Assembly: GCA_902764575.1 (NCBI GenBank) | Contig: CACWWI010000002.1 | Span: forward strand, 1-33,923 | Source: an uncultured Coriobacteriaceae bacterium | GTDB lineage: Bacteria > Actinomycetota > Coriobacteriia > Coriobacteriales > Eggerthellaceae | Reading direction: 5' to 3' | DNA: 33,923 bases | Shown: positions 22,590-32,200 of the stretch, piece after piece | Layout of the letters: each line of letters opens with the position of its first letter | Position numbering within the stretch: the first letter of the stretch is position 1 | The notes under the pieces: generated by a model | The model's database searches: none | What the model was told of the DNA's origin: nothing | What the model saw: the letters and a program-made list of their open reading frames with translations, nothing else | Position numbers and translations under genes: made by a program

Positions 22590-23255
22590 CTACATCCCGA
22601 AGCCGCCGCGGCTCAGCCAGCTTTTTTCGGCCCCGATGCTCGTCATGCTGTTGTGGCCGGGCAAGACGATGGTCTTCTCGGGCAGCTGGGCCAGGCGCTT
22701 GAGGGAGACGACCATGTCGGCGGGGTTGCTCCCTTCGAAATCGGTGCGGCCGTGCGCCCCGTTGAAGAGCGTGTCACCCGACACGAGCACGGGAGCTCCC
22801 GAGGGGTCGGCCCCGAACTGCGGGTCGAGGAACAGGCACATGCTTCCCGGGGTGTGCCCCGGCGTCATGAGCACCTGCCACTTCATACCGCCCACCTCGA
22901 CGGTGTCACCCTCGTCGACCACGCTGTCGACGATGCAGTGCTGGAAGCCGTGATGGCTCTTGTCCATCTTCTTGCTCCCGTCGATAATCGGGGCGTCCAG
23001 TTTGCTCGCGATGACGGTGGCACCCGTCGCCTCGCGCAGCTCCGCCGCCGCCCCCACATGGTCGAAATGAAAATGCGTGAGCACGATCGCCTCGGGCGTC
23101 CGGTCGCCGAGCGCGTTCAGGATGCGCTTCGGCTCGCTCGTCGGATCCACGACGAAGCAACCCTTGCCGTCGTCGACGATGTACACGTTGTTGTCGATCA
23201 TCCCCATGACGAGGTACTCGACCCCCACGCAACCCCCATCAACCCTATAAGCCAT
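22590..23255 (-). CDS. MBL-fold metallo-hydrolase (glyoxalase II-like)
   Basis: This 221-residue metallo-beta-lactamase-fold hydrolase carries the full metal-binding set. HFHFDH covers residues 61-66, followed by the TPGHTPGS histidine, the SGDTLF aspartate and the LPGHNS histidine. Proteins of this size and pattern hydrolyse thioesters such as S-lactoylglutathione or related small molecules; the true substrate is not readable. The ATG at 23255 is preferred to an upstream in-frame start at 23303 because AGGAAAAGGA precedes it and the conserved sequence starts there. It is 53 bases downstream of rel with no terminator seen, so it is probably co-transcribed with rel and the lipoprotein gene. 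Confidence 0.88.
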   Translation of the reverse strand: MAYRVDGGCVGVEYLVMGMIDNNVYIVDDGKGCFVVDPTSEPKRILNALGDRTPEAIVLTHFHFDHVGAAAELREATGATVIASKLDAPIIDGSKKMDKSHHGFQHCIVDSVVDEGDTVEVGGMKWQVLMTPGHTPGSMCLFLDPQFGADPSGAPVLVSGDTLFNGAHGRTDFEGSNPADMVVSLKRLAQLPEKTIVLPGHNSMTSIGAEKSWLSRGGFGM

Positions 23256-23308
23256 TCCTTTTCCTTTCTCCCCGTAACCGAGGGCGGACAACCCGCAAAA
23301 CAAGATTG

Positions 23309-25636
23309 CTACTTGCTAGCACCAACATACTCGCCAGGGTTCATACGGCGAGCCTCGAACACCCCGTCCACGTCGAGAATGCGCGCGAGAATGCCGTCCA
23401 CCTGCGAGACGTCGGACACCTCGAACAGGTACCGCATGCGCACGATGCCGTCGCGGTCGGTGCGCGACGATGAAACGAGCACGTTCACCCCCGCCTCCGA
23501 CAGCGCGGCGATAACGTCGCGCAGCAGGTTCATGCGGTCCATCGCCTCGATATGGGTCTCGATGCGATACGTCGTGGCCACGTTGGGGGCGTGCTCCCAC
23601 TCCACCTCGATAATGCGCTCGGGCTCGTTCATCAGGTCGGCGGCGTTGGGGCAGTCGCGGCGGTGCACCGACACGCCGCGCCCGCGCGTCACGAACCCGA
23701 TGATGTCGTCTCCGAGCACGGGATTGCAGCAGCGCGACAGGCGCACGAGCACGTCGTCGAGCCCCTTCACGACGATGCCGTTCGAGCTATGGGTCTCGTG
23801 GCGCTTGGGGCGCGCGACGCTCGTGATCATGGGCGGCATCTTGCCGGTCGACATGGCCGACTGGCCGATGTCGGGCTTGCTCGCCTCTTCGGTGCCGCGG
23901 TCGACGAGCAGCTTCAGCAGGCGGTTCGTCACGTGCTGGGCGCTCTCCTTGCCGGTGCCGATGTTCACGATCATGTCGTCGGCTTCCTTGTAGCCCAGGC
24001 TCTCGGCAACCGACTTGATCGCGCGCGTCGACTGCGCGCTGGAAATGCCCATGCCGTGCTTCTTCATTTCGCGGGAAAGGCGGTCGCGCCCCTCCTGCAG
24101 GTCGTCACCGCGCGTGATCTTGGCGAAGTAGCCCCTGATCTTCGAGCGCGCCGAGGGGGTCTTCACGATGTTGAGCCAGCCGCGCGACGGAGTGGCGCTC
24201 TTCTGCGTGAGGATCTCGACGCGGTCGCCTGTCTGCAGCTGGTACGTGAGCGGGACGATCTTGCCGTTCACCTTGGCGCCGACGCAATGGTTGCCCACCT
24301 CGGTGTGGATGGCGTAGGCGAAATCGACGGGCGTCGACCCTGCGCGCAGGCTCTTCGCCTCGCCCTTGGGGGTGAACACGAACACCTCGGACTCGTCGAG
24401 GTCCACCTTGAGGTCCTTCAGGAACTCGCGCGAGTCCTGGGCCTCTTCCGACCAGTCGACGACCTGGCGCAGCCAGGCGAGCTGCTCCTCGAACGCGGCG
24501 GAGCCCTTGCCCTTGCGCGCGCCCTCCTTGTACAGCCAGTGCGCCGCAACGCCGAACTCGCTCTTCTGGTGCATCTCCTCGGTGCGGATCTGCACCTCGA
24601 GGGGACGCCCGATGGGGCCGATGACCGTCGTGTGCAGCGACTGGTACATGTTGTACTTCGGCATGGCGATGTAGTCCTTGAAGCGCCCCGGCATGGGATG
24701 CCAGATGGTGTGCACCGCGCCGAGTGCCGAATAGCAGTCCTTCACCGTCGGCACGATGAGGCGCACCGCGATGAGGTCGTAGATCTCGGAGAAGTCCTTG
24801 TCCTTCTTCGTCATCTTCTGGTAGATGGAGAACAGGTGCTTCGGGCGGCCCATCACCTGGGCGTCGATGCCCACCTTCTCCATCTCCTCCTTCAGGATGC
24901 TGATGACCACCTGCAGGTACTGCTCGCGCTCGGACCTGCTCTCGGTGATCATCTTGGCAACCTGCTTGTACTTCGCCGGCTCCAAGTAGAAGAACGCCAG
25001 GTCCTCCAGCTCCCATTTGATGGAGCTGATTCCCAGGCGGTGCGCGATGGGCGCATAGATCTCGAGCGTCTCGCGCGACTTGAAGATGCGCCGGTCTTCG
25101 CGCAGGCTGCCGAGCGTGCGCATGTTGTGCAGGCGGTCGGCGAGCTTGATGACGATGACGCGGATGTCCTTGTTCATGGCGACGAGCATCTTGCGGATGG
25201 TTGCCGCCTGCTCGTCGGACAGGTTGTCCACCTCGATCTGCGTGATCTTGGTAACGCCCTCCACGAGGCTGGCGACGTCCTCGCCGAAGCGCTCGACCAC
25301 GTCCTCGCGCGTCACGGGGGTGTCCTCGATGGTGTCGTGCAGCAAGGCGGCCGCGATGGTCTCTACGTCCATGTGCAGCCCGCCGAGGATGATGGCCACC
25401 TCAACCGGGTGCGCGATGAACGGCTCGCCGCTCTTGCGCCGCTGCCCCTCGTGCGCCTTGTTTGCGAACTCGAACGCCTCCGCGAGCATGGCCTCCTCGT
25501 CTTCCGACAAGTACGACCGGGTTAGCTCCTGCAGGTCGGCGAAGCGCTCCTCGGGGGTCTTCCCCTCGGTATCGCCGAAACCATGTTCGTGGGTGGCCGT
25601 CGCTGCGGCCTGCTCTATAACGTCTCCATACGCCAT
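23309..25636 (-). CDS. rel: Bifunctional (p)ppGpp synthetase/hydrolase Rel
   Basis: This 775-residue RelA/SpoT homologue makes and degrades the alarmone (p)ppGpp during the stringent response. The N-terminal hydrolase HD domain is intact (IAHPVEVA with His76; LLHDTIED with His100-Asp101), so hydrolysis is expected. The synthetase domain includes DLIAVRLIV and GRFKDYIAMPKYNMYQSLHT. A TGS domain (VFVFTPKGEAKSLRAGSTPV) follows. A conserved-Cys region (LSRCCNPVLGDD, HRRDCPNA) and a C-terminal ACT domain complete it. This is the single long Rel typical of Actinomycetota and Firmicutes. The ATG at 25636 is preferred over a GTG at 25645, which lies inside the GGGAGGTG ribosome site. A promoter is proposed just upstream. 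Rel is followed by the MBL hydrolase gene. Confidence 0.96.
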   Translation of the reverse strand: MAYGDVIEQAAATATHEHGFGDTEGKTPEERFADLQELTRSYLSEDEEAMLAEAFEFANKAHEGQRRKSGEPFIAHPVEVAIILGGLHMDVETIAAALLHDTIEDTPVTREDVVERFGEDVASLVEGVTKITQIEVDNLSDEQAATIRKMLVAMNKDIRVIVIKLADRLHNMRTLGSLREDRRIFKSRETLEIYAPIAHRLGISSIKWELEDLAFFYLEPAKYKQVAKMITESRSEREQYLQVVISILKEEMEKVGIDAQVMGRPKHLFSIYQKMTKKDKDFSEIYDLIAVRLIVPTVKDCYSALGAVHTIWHPMPGRFKDYIAMPKYNMYQSLHTTVIGPIGRPLEVQIRTEEMHQKSEFGVAAHWLYKEGARKGKGSAAFEEQLAWLRQVVDWSEEAQDSREFLKDLKVDLDESEVFVFTPKGEAKSLRAGSTPVDFAYAIHTEVGNHCVGAKVNGKIVPLTYQLQTGDRVEILTQKSATPSRGWLNIVKTPSARSKIRGYFAKITRGDDLQEGRDRLSREMKKHGMGISSAQSTRAIKSVAESLGYKEADDMIVNIGTGKESAQHVTNRLLKLLVDRGTEEASKPDIGQSAMSTGKMPPMITSVARPKRHETHSSNGIVVKGLDDVLVRLSRCCNPVLGDDIIGFVTRGRGVSVHRRDCPNAADLMNEPERIIEVEWEHAPNVATTYRIETHIEAMDRMNLLRDVIAALSEAGVNVLVSSSRTDRDGIVRMRYLFEVSDVSQVDGILARILDVDGVFEARRMNPGEYVGASK

Positions 25637-25683
25637 GCGCGGCACCTCCCTTCGCGGATTGCTACTAGCGTGCGTGACCTTAT

Positions 25684-25711
25684 ATTGTAAAGCTTTTCGC
25701 GGCCTGGTGAA
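25684..25711 (-). promoter_or_regulatory. Candidate rel promoter
   Basis: On the minus strand TTCACC and TACAAT are separated by 16 bases (-10 at 25684-25689, -35 at 25706-25711), about 50 bases upstream of the rel ATG. It lies in the 108-base gap after the recJ fusion gene. Confidence 0.45.
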
Positions 25712-25720
25712 CAGCTCAAG

Positions 25721-25735
25721 GGGCGCAGGCCGCCC
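25721..25735 (-). terminator. Weak hairpin downstream of the recJ fusion gene
   Basis: GGGCG and CGCCC pair around a 5-base loop about 10 bases past the recJ stop on the minus strand. The following bases are only slightly T-rich (CTTGAGCTGTT). It would be a weak terminator before the rel promoter. Confidence 0.25.
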
Positions 25736-25744
25736 ATCGCCTGG

Positions 25745-28700
25745 CTAGACCATGCAGCAACCGGGGAGGATGGGTCGCTGGATGCGGCTTTGGAGCTCTT
25801 CGGCGGTTGCGTTGAGGGCCCACTGCTTGAAGGCCTGGAACGTGGCCTGGTCGTCGAGGCCCTCGCGGTAGCGCACCGAGCTCTCGAGCTCCACCTTGTC
25901 GGCGCCGGGCACGACGCGCACCGAGCGCACCACCTCGCCCGACGTGTTGGCGGTGTACGTTTCGATGAGGCCCAGCTCTCGGAACACGGAGATGGCGCAG
26001 GCCGCCGATTCGTGCGACACGGTTGCCCCGCGCTTGGCCGCCCTGTTGGCGATGTCGACGTTGCTCGCCGTGAAGAAGCCGTCGCCCGCCTCGCGCTGGG
26101 CATCGCGCAGCGCGCGGTACATGTGCGCCATGCTATCGCGGTCGGGGGTCATCTCCGCCAGCACGCCGTCGTTCACCTCGGCATCCCTGCGCGTGTAGAG
26201 CAGGTGCACGCCCGCCTTCTCGCCGTCGCGCCCCGCGCGGCCGCTCATCTGGTTGAACTCGATTTCGTTGTAGGGCAGGTGGTAGAGGACGACGTGGCGG
26301 ATGTCGGGGATGTTGACCCCCTCGCCGAACGCGGAGGTGGCCACGAGCACCGACAGCTGGCCCGTACGGAACATCTCCTCGATGCGCGCCCGCTCCTCGC
26401 GCGACATGCCCGCATTGTAGAAGCCGATCATGAGGGCAATCTGAGGGACCCTCCTGCGCAGCTCGCGCGCGAGCTGAACCGAGCTCGTGCGCGAATTGAC
26501 GTAGACGACCGTCTTGCCGCCCTCTGCGATGAGGTTGGCCAGATAGTTCTCGCGCGTCTTGAGCTCGCGATGGTCGTCGACGACCAGGTTGGGCCTCTCC
26601 GTCGGGTCGAACACGCAGATCGATATCGGTAGGATGGTGGCGATGTCGCGGGCGGTATGGCCGTCCGCGGTGGCCGTCAGGGCGAGCACCGTGGGGCTGC
26701 CCAGCGCGCTGAGCGCGCCGCCGAGCTCCTGGTAGGCGGGGCGGTTGCCCGCCTTCGCGAGCCCGATGTGGTGAGCCTCGTCTACGACGACGAAGCCGAT
26801 CCGCCCCGATGCCGCCAGCTTGTCGGAGTGGAGGTGGAGGAACTCGGGCGTGGTGAGCACGATGTCGCACTCGCCCGAAGCGAGCGCTTCGTAGGTCGAC
26901 CGGCGCTCCTCGGGGGAGCTTTCGCCCGTCAGCACGCTCGACACGATGCCGAAGCGCGAGAGCGCGTTGTTCAGGTGGAAGGCCTGGTCTGCGATGAGCG
27001 CGCGCAGCGGGTACACGAACAGGCTCGCCTTGTTGTCGCGCAGCGCGAGCTTCACCGCGTGCACGAAGAACACGAGCGACTTGCCCCGGCCGGTCGCCAT
27101 GACGCACATCGTCGAATGGCCCTCGTCGAGGCGGTCGAGCGCCTCCCGCTGGCTGGGATGGAGGTCGCCGCCGCCGATGAGGGCGCTCACGATCTCGCCC
27201 TCGAGCTTGTCGGGCTGCGTCGCCGCGCGCCTGCTCCAGGCCTCGCGGTTGACGAGGCGGTCTGCCTCGTAGGCTTCCACCTCCTGCGGGGTCGCCTCTC
27301 GCTTCTCGGCGAATTCGTCCTCGCCCGTCGCGTAGAGGTCGGCCACGAAGCGCACGTTGCCCGGGTCGAGACACGCCTCGAGAGCCGCGCATGCTTGGGC
27401 GGGCGCGAGCGATTTGAGCATGGCCTTGACCGAGCGGCGCCCGCGCCACTCGTCGATTTGCACTTCGAAGGCAGCGTTGACGAGGCAGCTCGTATGCGCG
27501 AGCGCCTCGATGTCGTTGCAGTGGAACATGATTCCCGACACGCTCGACTTGCCGTCCGACAGCGCGCACGAAAGGTGGTTCTTCTCGGAGCCGACCGCCC
27601 GGGCGTTCGTGAGCGTGACGTTGGGCGCCAGCAGGCACGGAACGCGGTTCTCCTGCCCGAACGGCGCGAGCATCTGCATCTTCTCGACGTTCTCGAGCGT
27701 CAGCTCGCCCAGCGACACGCACGCGTCAATCTCGACGAGCGGATGGAAGGCCCCTTCCGGCAAGGCGTCCATGTAGGAGCAGAGCCGCTCCGCGAACGCC
27801 TCGAGCTTGCAGGCGGGCAAGGTCACGCCGACGGCGGCCTCGTGCCCGCCAAAGCGCGTGAGCAGGTCGCTCGCGCTCTCGACCGCCTTGAACAGGTTCA
27901 CCTGCCCCACCGTGCGGCCGCTTCCGCGCGCCTCGTCTCCGTCGATGGTGAACAGCAGGCACGGCACGCCGTACGTGTGCACGAGGCGGCTCGCGACGAT
28001 GCCCTTCACCCCCTCGTGCCAGCCCTCGCCGGCAACGACCAGGACGCGCTGGCCGTGATACACCTCGGTCGCCTTGGCGCGCGCCACTTCGGAGAGCTCG
28101 GACTCGATGGTCCGGCGTTTCTCGTTGGTGGCCTCGAGCTCCACCGCGAGCTTGCAGGCGGTGTCGAAGTCGTCGGTCATGAGCAGGTCGAGGGCCACCT
28201 GCGCGTCGCCCAGCCTGCCCGCGGCGTTCAGCCGGGGGATGAGCGAGAAGCTCAGGTCGGTAGCTCCCACCTGCTTGCCCGCCACGCCCGCCTGGCCGAG
28301 CAGGGCCGCGAGGCAGGGGCGCGGGGTCGTGTTGATGCGTCCGAGCCCGTCCGCCACGAGCGCGCGGTTCTCGTCGCGCATGGGCATGAGGTCGGCGATG
28401 GTGCCGAGCGTGGCGAGGTCGGTGTAGGACCGCCAGAGGTGCGGGTACCCGAACCTCCCGCCGAGCGCCTGCACCACCTTGAGGGCCACGCCCACGCCGG
28501 CCAGGATGGAGCTCGGGCACGCGGGGTCGGTCTTCGGGTCGACCAGGGGCACCCCCGTGGGACACATGTCGGAAGGCTCGTGATGGTCGGTGACGATGAC
28601 GTCGATGCCGTCGGCCACGATGGCATCGACCTCTTCCTTGCAGGCGATGCCGCAGTCCACCGTGACGATGATTTCCGGTGCGAGGGTCTTCACGCGCTCG

Positions 28701-29083
28701 ATGGCAGCCTGCGACAGCGCATACCCCTCCTCGAAGCGGCGCGGGATGAAGGGGGTCGCATATCCGCCGAGGGCGCGCAAGCCGCGCGTGAGCACCGTCG
28801 TCGCCGACACGCCGTCCACGTCGAAGTCGCCGAACACCACGATGTGGCGCCGCTCGCGGATGGCCTGCTCGAGCATGTCGACGACGGGCCCGATGCCCGG
28901 CATCTCGTAGGGATCGATCCAATCGCGGTCGAGCGAGGGATGCAGGAAGCGGTCGGCCTCCTCGTCGCCCGAGATGCCGCGCGACGCCATGATCCGAGCA
29001 ATGAACTCGGGCAAATCGAACGTTTCGCGTAGGCGCGCGATGGCATGCGGGTCGGCCGCATTGACCTTGAATTGCGCAGACAT
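25745..29083 (-). CDS. recJ: RecJ single-strand exonuclease fused to a RecQ-like superfamily 2 helicase
   Basis: This 1112-residue protein combines two enzymes in one frame. Residues 1-560 are RecJ: DHH motif I GDFDVDGVSATT, TVDCGI, the DHH triad in TDHHEPSD (about 164-166), and the DHHA1 segment GSGRTVGQVNLFKAVES. These form the metal-dependent 5'-3' single-strand exonuclease used in recombination and mismatch repair. Residues about 600-1000 are a RecQ-like helicase with Walker A MATGRGKS (about 660), DEAH (VVVDEAHHIG, about 768), LALTATA, VATSAFGEGVNIPD and QMSGRAGRDG. The end is winged-helix-like without the RecQ zinc cysteines. Usual RecJ is roughly 570-780 residues, so this is a genuine fusion with no break. 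RecJ and RecQ cooperate in other bacteria. ATG 29083 follows AAGGA. It is divergent from dnaE. Confidence 0.93.
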   Translation of the reverse strand: MSAQFKVNAADPHAIARLRETFDLPEFIARIMASRGISGDEEADRFLHPSLDRDWIDPYEMPGIGPVVDMLEQAIRERRHIVVFGDFDVDGVSATTVLTRGLRALGGYATPFIPRRFEEGYALSQAAIERVKTLAPEIIVTVDCGIACKEEVDAIVADGIDVIVTDHHEPSDMCPTGVPLVDPKTDPACPSSILAGVGVALKVVQALGGRFGYPHLWRSYTDLATLGTIADLMPMRDENRALVADGLGRINTTPRPCLAALLGQAGVAGKQVGATDLSFSLIPRLNAAGRLGDAQVALDLLMTDDFDTACKLAVELEATNEKRRTIESELSEVARAKATEVYHGQRVLVVAGEGWHEGVKGIVASRLVHTYGVPCLLFTIDGDEARGSGRTVGQVNLFKAVESASDLLTRFGGHEAAVGVTLPACKLEAFAERLCSYMDALPEGAFHPLVEIDACVSLGELTLENVEKMQMLAPFGQENRVPCLLAPNVTLTNARAVGSEKNHLSCALSDGKSSVSGIMFHCNDIEALAHTSCLVNAAFEVQIDEWRGRRSVKAMLKSLAPAQACAALEACLDPGNVRFVADLYATGEDEFAEKREATPQEVEAYEADRLVNREAWSRRAATQPDKLEGEIVSALIGGGDLHPSQREALDRLDEGHSTMCVMATGRGKSLVFFVHAVKLALRDNKASLFVYPLRALIADQAFHLNNALSRFGIVSSVLTGESSPEERRSTYEALASGECDIVLTTPEFLHLHSDKLAASGRIGFVVVDEAHHIGLAKAGNRPAYQELGGALSALGSPTVLALTATADGHTARDIATILPISICVFDPTERPNLVVDDHRELKTRENYLANLIAEGGKTVVYVNSRTSSVQLARELRRRVPQIALMIGFYNAGMSREERARIEEMFRTGQLSVLVATSAFGEGVNIPDIRHVVLYHLPYNEIEFNQMSGRAGRDGEKAGVHLLYTRRDAEVNDGVLAEMTPDRDSMAHMYRALRDAQREAGDGFFTASNVDIANRAAKRGATVSHESAACAISVFRELGLIETYTANTSGEVVRSVRVVPGADKVELESSVRYREGLDDQATFQAFKQWALNATAEELQSRIQRPILPGCCMV

Positions 29084-29121
29084 GCTAAATCCTTATAAGA
29101 CGTTCCTCGTTTATCCCCTCC

Positions 29122-29127
29122 ATTGTA
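29122..29127 (-). promoter_or_regulatory. Candidate extended -10 element for the recJ fusion gene
   Basis: On the minus strand TGCTACAAT forms an extended -10, about 39 bases upstream of the recJ ATG. No convincing -35 is present. It lies in the AT-richer half of the 199-base divergent gap. Confidence 0.4.
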
Positions 29128-29181
29128 GCATGCGATTCAAAAACCATAGTTTGTTCGATGGCGAGCGCAGGGCGGCGCTGC

Positions 29182-29187
29182 TATGAT
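29182..29187 (+). promoter_or_regulatory. Candidate -10 element for dnaE
   Basis: TATGAT lies about 95 bases upstream of the dnaE start, which would leave a long leader of roughly 90 bases. The -35 region is weak. The leader 29190-29282 shows no obvious riboswitch or uORF. Confidence 0.3.
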
Positions 29188-29282
29188 GGGTACGTCTGAG
29201 GGCCAGCGGACGGGCGAGCGCGCACAAGGCGGCTCGACCCGTTCCGGTGGCTGGCTATTACGCAACAATTAAGGCTTTGACC

Positions 29283-32200
29283 ATGGCTTTTGTACACTTG
29301 CATAACCATACGGAATACTCGTTGCTCGACGGCATGACGCACGTCAAGGAGATGGTGCGCCAAGCAGCCGAGTTCGACATGCCCGCCATCGCCATCACCG
29401 ACCATGGGGTGATGGGCGGCGTGCCCGAGCTCTGCGACGCCTGCACCGCCGTGGAGAAGGAGACGGGCAAGAAGGTCAAGCCCATCTACGGCTGCGAGGT
29501 GTACTTCACCACCGACGACACGCTGGCACGCGACGGCAAGCCCAAGCTGTTCCACATGATCCTGCTGGCCAAGACCAACGAGGGCTATCACAACCTGCTC
29601 AAGCTCGTCAGCGAGTCCCACGTCGACAACTACTACTACAAGCCGCGCACGACGTTCGCCCAGCTGCAGAAGTACGGCACGGGGCTCATCGGCACGTCGG
29701 CGTGCATCGCGGGCATCATCCCGCGCCTGCTCGACAACCGCCAGTTCGAGGACGCGTGCGATTGGGCGCGCAAGCTGGCGAGCTGCTTCGCCCCCGGCGA
29801 TTTCTACATCGAGCTGCAGAACCAGGGCCCCGAGGTGGTCACCGACAGCGGCATGGGCCAGGTGGAGCTCAATCGCCAGCTGGTGAAGGTGGCCCAGGAG
29901 TGCGGCTTCAAGACCATCGCCACGAACGACTTCCACTACCTGCGCCAGGAAGACGCCCGCGCGCACGACATCATGCTGTGCATCGGCACGGGCTCCAAGA
30001 TCAACGATGCCAAGCGCATGCGTTTCCCCAACGACCAGTTCTACATGAAGTCCGAGGAGGAGATGCGCGAGGCCCTGGCCGAGTTCCCCGAATCGTGCGA
30101 CAACACGGTGGAAGTCGCCGAGAAGTGCAACGTCGAGCTCGAGCGCGACTCCATCCTGCCGAAGTTCCCGCTGCCCGACGGCGAGGACGAGGAATCGTGG
30201 TTCCGCCACCAGTGCGAGGTGGGCCTCATCCGCCGTTACGGCGAGGGCAAGGCCACCACGATGGAGGAGCTGCGCGCGCTGCGCCCCGACGTGTGCGAGC
30301 GCTACGACGTGGAGGCCAAGGTCATCCTTGACGCCGGCTTCCCCGCATACTTCCTCATCGTGCAGGAATACATCGAGTGGGCCCGCAGCCAGGGAATCGG
30401 CGTCGGCCCGGGCCGCGGCTCGGCGGCAGGCGCCATCGTGGCCTACGCCATGGGCATCACCGACCTCGACCCGCTCGAGAACGGCCTGCTGTTCGAGAGG
30501 TTCCTCAACCCCGAGCGCGTGGAGATGCCCGATATCGACGTCGACTTCGAGCAGGGCCGCCGCGAAGAGGTTATCAACCACATCAAGGACGTGTACGGCG
30601 AGGACCACGTGAGCCAGGTCATCACGTTCGGCACGTTGCAGGCGAAGAACGCCGTGCGCGACGCGGCGCGCGTGCTCGACTACCCCTACGGCGTGGGCGA
30701 CCGCATCACGAAGCTCATCGGCGACGAGCTGGGCATCACCATCAGCGACGCCCTGGCGAAGAACCCCGACCTGAAGGCCGCCTACGACAACGAGGACGAC
30801 GTGCACCAGGTGATCGACGCGGCGCTCGGCATCGAGGGGCACCTGCGCGGCGAGGGCGTGCACGCCTGCGCCACCATCATCTGCCGCGACCCCATGAGCG
30901 ACCACGTGCCCATGAAGCGCGACACCAAGGGCGGCGGCATCATCACGCAGTACGACGGCCACTACACGCCCGACCTGGGCCTGCTGAAGATGGACTTCCT
31001 GGGCCTGCGCACGCTCGACGTGCTGTCGATGGCGTGCCGCAACGTGAAGGCGTCGCACGGCATCGACCTCAAGCCCGAGGACATCCCGACCGACGACCCG
31101 CTGGCGTTCAGGCTGATGCAGGGCAAGCTGCGCCTGTGCGAGACCGAGCTGGATACGGACAGCACCGCCGTGCTGAACATGGACGGCCTGTTCCAGGTGG
31201 AGGGCGCGTTGTACGTGAGCCTGTTCAGCCGCATGCAGCCGACCACGTTCGCGCACATCGTGGCATCCATCGCCCTCAACCGCCCCGGCCCGCTCGAGTC
31301 GGGCATGGTCGACGACTACGTCGACGTGGCCGCAGGCAAGAAACCCGTGCACTACTACGACGACCGCCTGCGCCCCATCCTCGAGGAAACGTACGGCACC
31401 ATGGTCTACCAGGAGCAGATCATGCAGGTGTCCATGCGCATGAGCGGCTTCTCCGCCGGCAAGGCCGACAAGCTGCGCAAGGCCATGGGCAAGAAGAAGC
31501 TCGACGTCATGCGCCAGCTGCAAGAGGATTGGAACCAGGGCGCGGTCGACAACGGCTTCGCGCTCGAGATTGCGAAGAAGATCTGGGACGACGCCGAGAA
31601 GTTCGCTAAGTACGCGTTCAACAAGTCGCACTCGGCGGCATACGCCATCCTGGTCATGCGCACGGCGTACCTGAAAGCGCACTACCCCTTCGACTTCATG
31701 GCGGCCGTGCTCTCCAGCTACATGGGCAACACCGACCGCCTCATCCGCTACATCGCCAGCTGCAAGCACTCGGGCATCCCCGTGCTGCCCCCCGACATCA
31801 ACTCGTCCAACGCGGAGTTCACGCCCGTCCCCGAGGGCGTACGCTTCGGACTGGTCGGCGTGCGCGGCATCGGCAAGGCGGTCGCCGACGAAATCGTGGC
31901 CGAGCGCGAGCGCGGCGGAGCGTTCACGTCGCTGCACGACTTCGTGAACCGCGTCGACGCCAAGTGCTACAACCGCAAGGCGCTCGAAGCGCTCATCAAG
32001 GGCGGCGCCTTCGATTCCACGGGCTACACGCGCCGCCAGCTCATGTACTTCGTTGAGGAAACGCCGTTGCTCGACAGCGTGTCCAAGCGCCAGCGCGACC
32101 GCGACGCCGGCCAGGTGAGCATGTTCGACCTCTTCGCCGACGACGAGGGGTCGGGCTTCGAGGAAGAGGTGCCGCCCCCCGACGGCGTGGAATGGCCCAA

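Noticed and set aside
23552-25525. A 657-residue open frame antisense to rel
   Set aside because: It is a shadow of the well-defined Rel protein, with His/Arg/Leu-rich composition.
25745-25760. The GCCMV C terminus of the RecJ fusion as a lipid-modification signal
   Set aside because: CaaX prenylation is a eukaryotic system, the motif is not at the right spacing, and the protein is a cytoplasmic DNA enzyme.
26657-29032. A 791-residue open frame antisense to the recJ-helicase gene
   Set aside because: It is a shadow of a gene with complete RecJ and helicase motifs; the translated sequence is low in complexity and without recognisable motifs.
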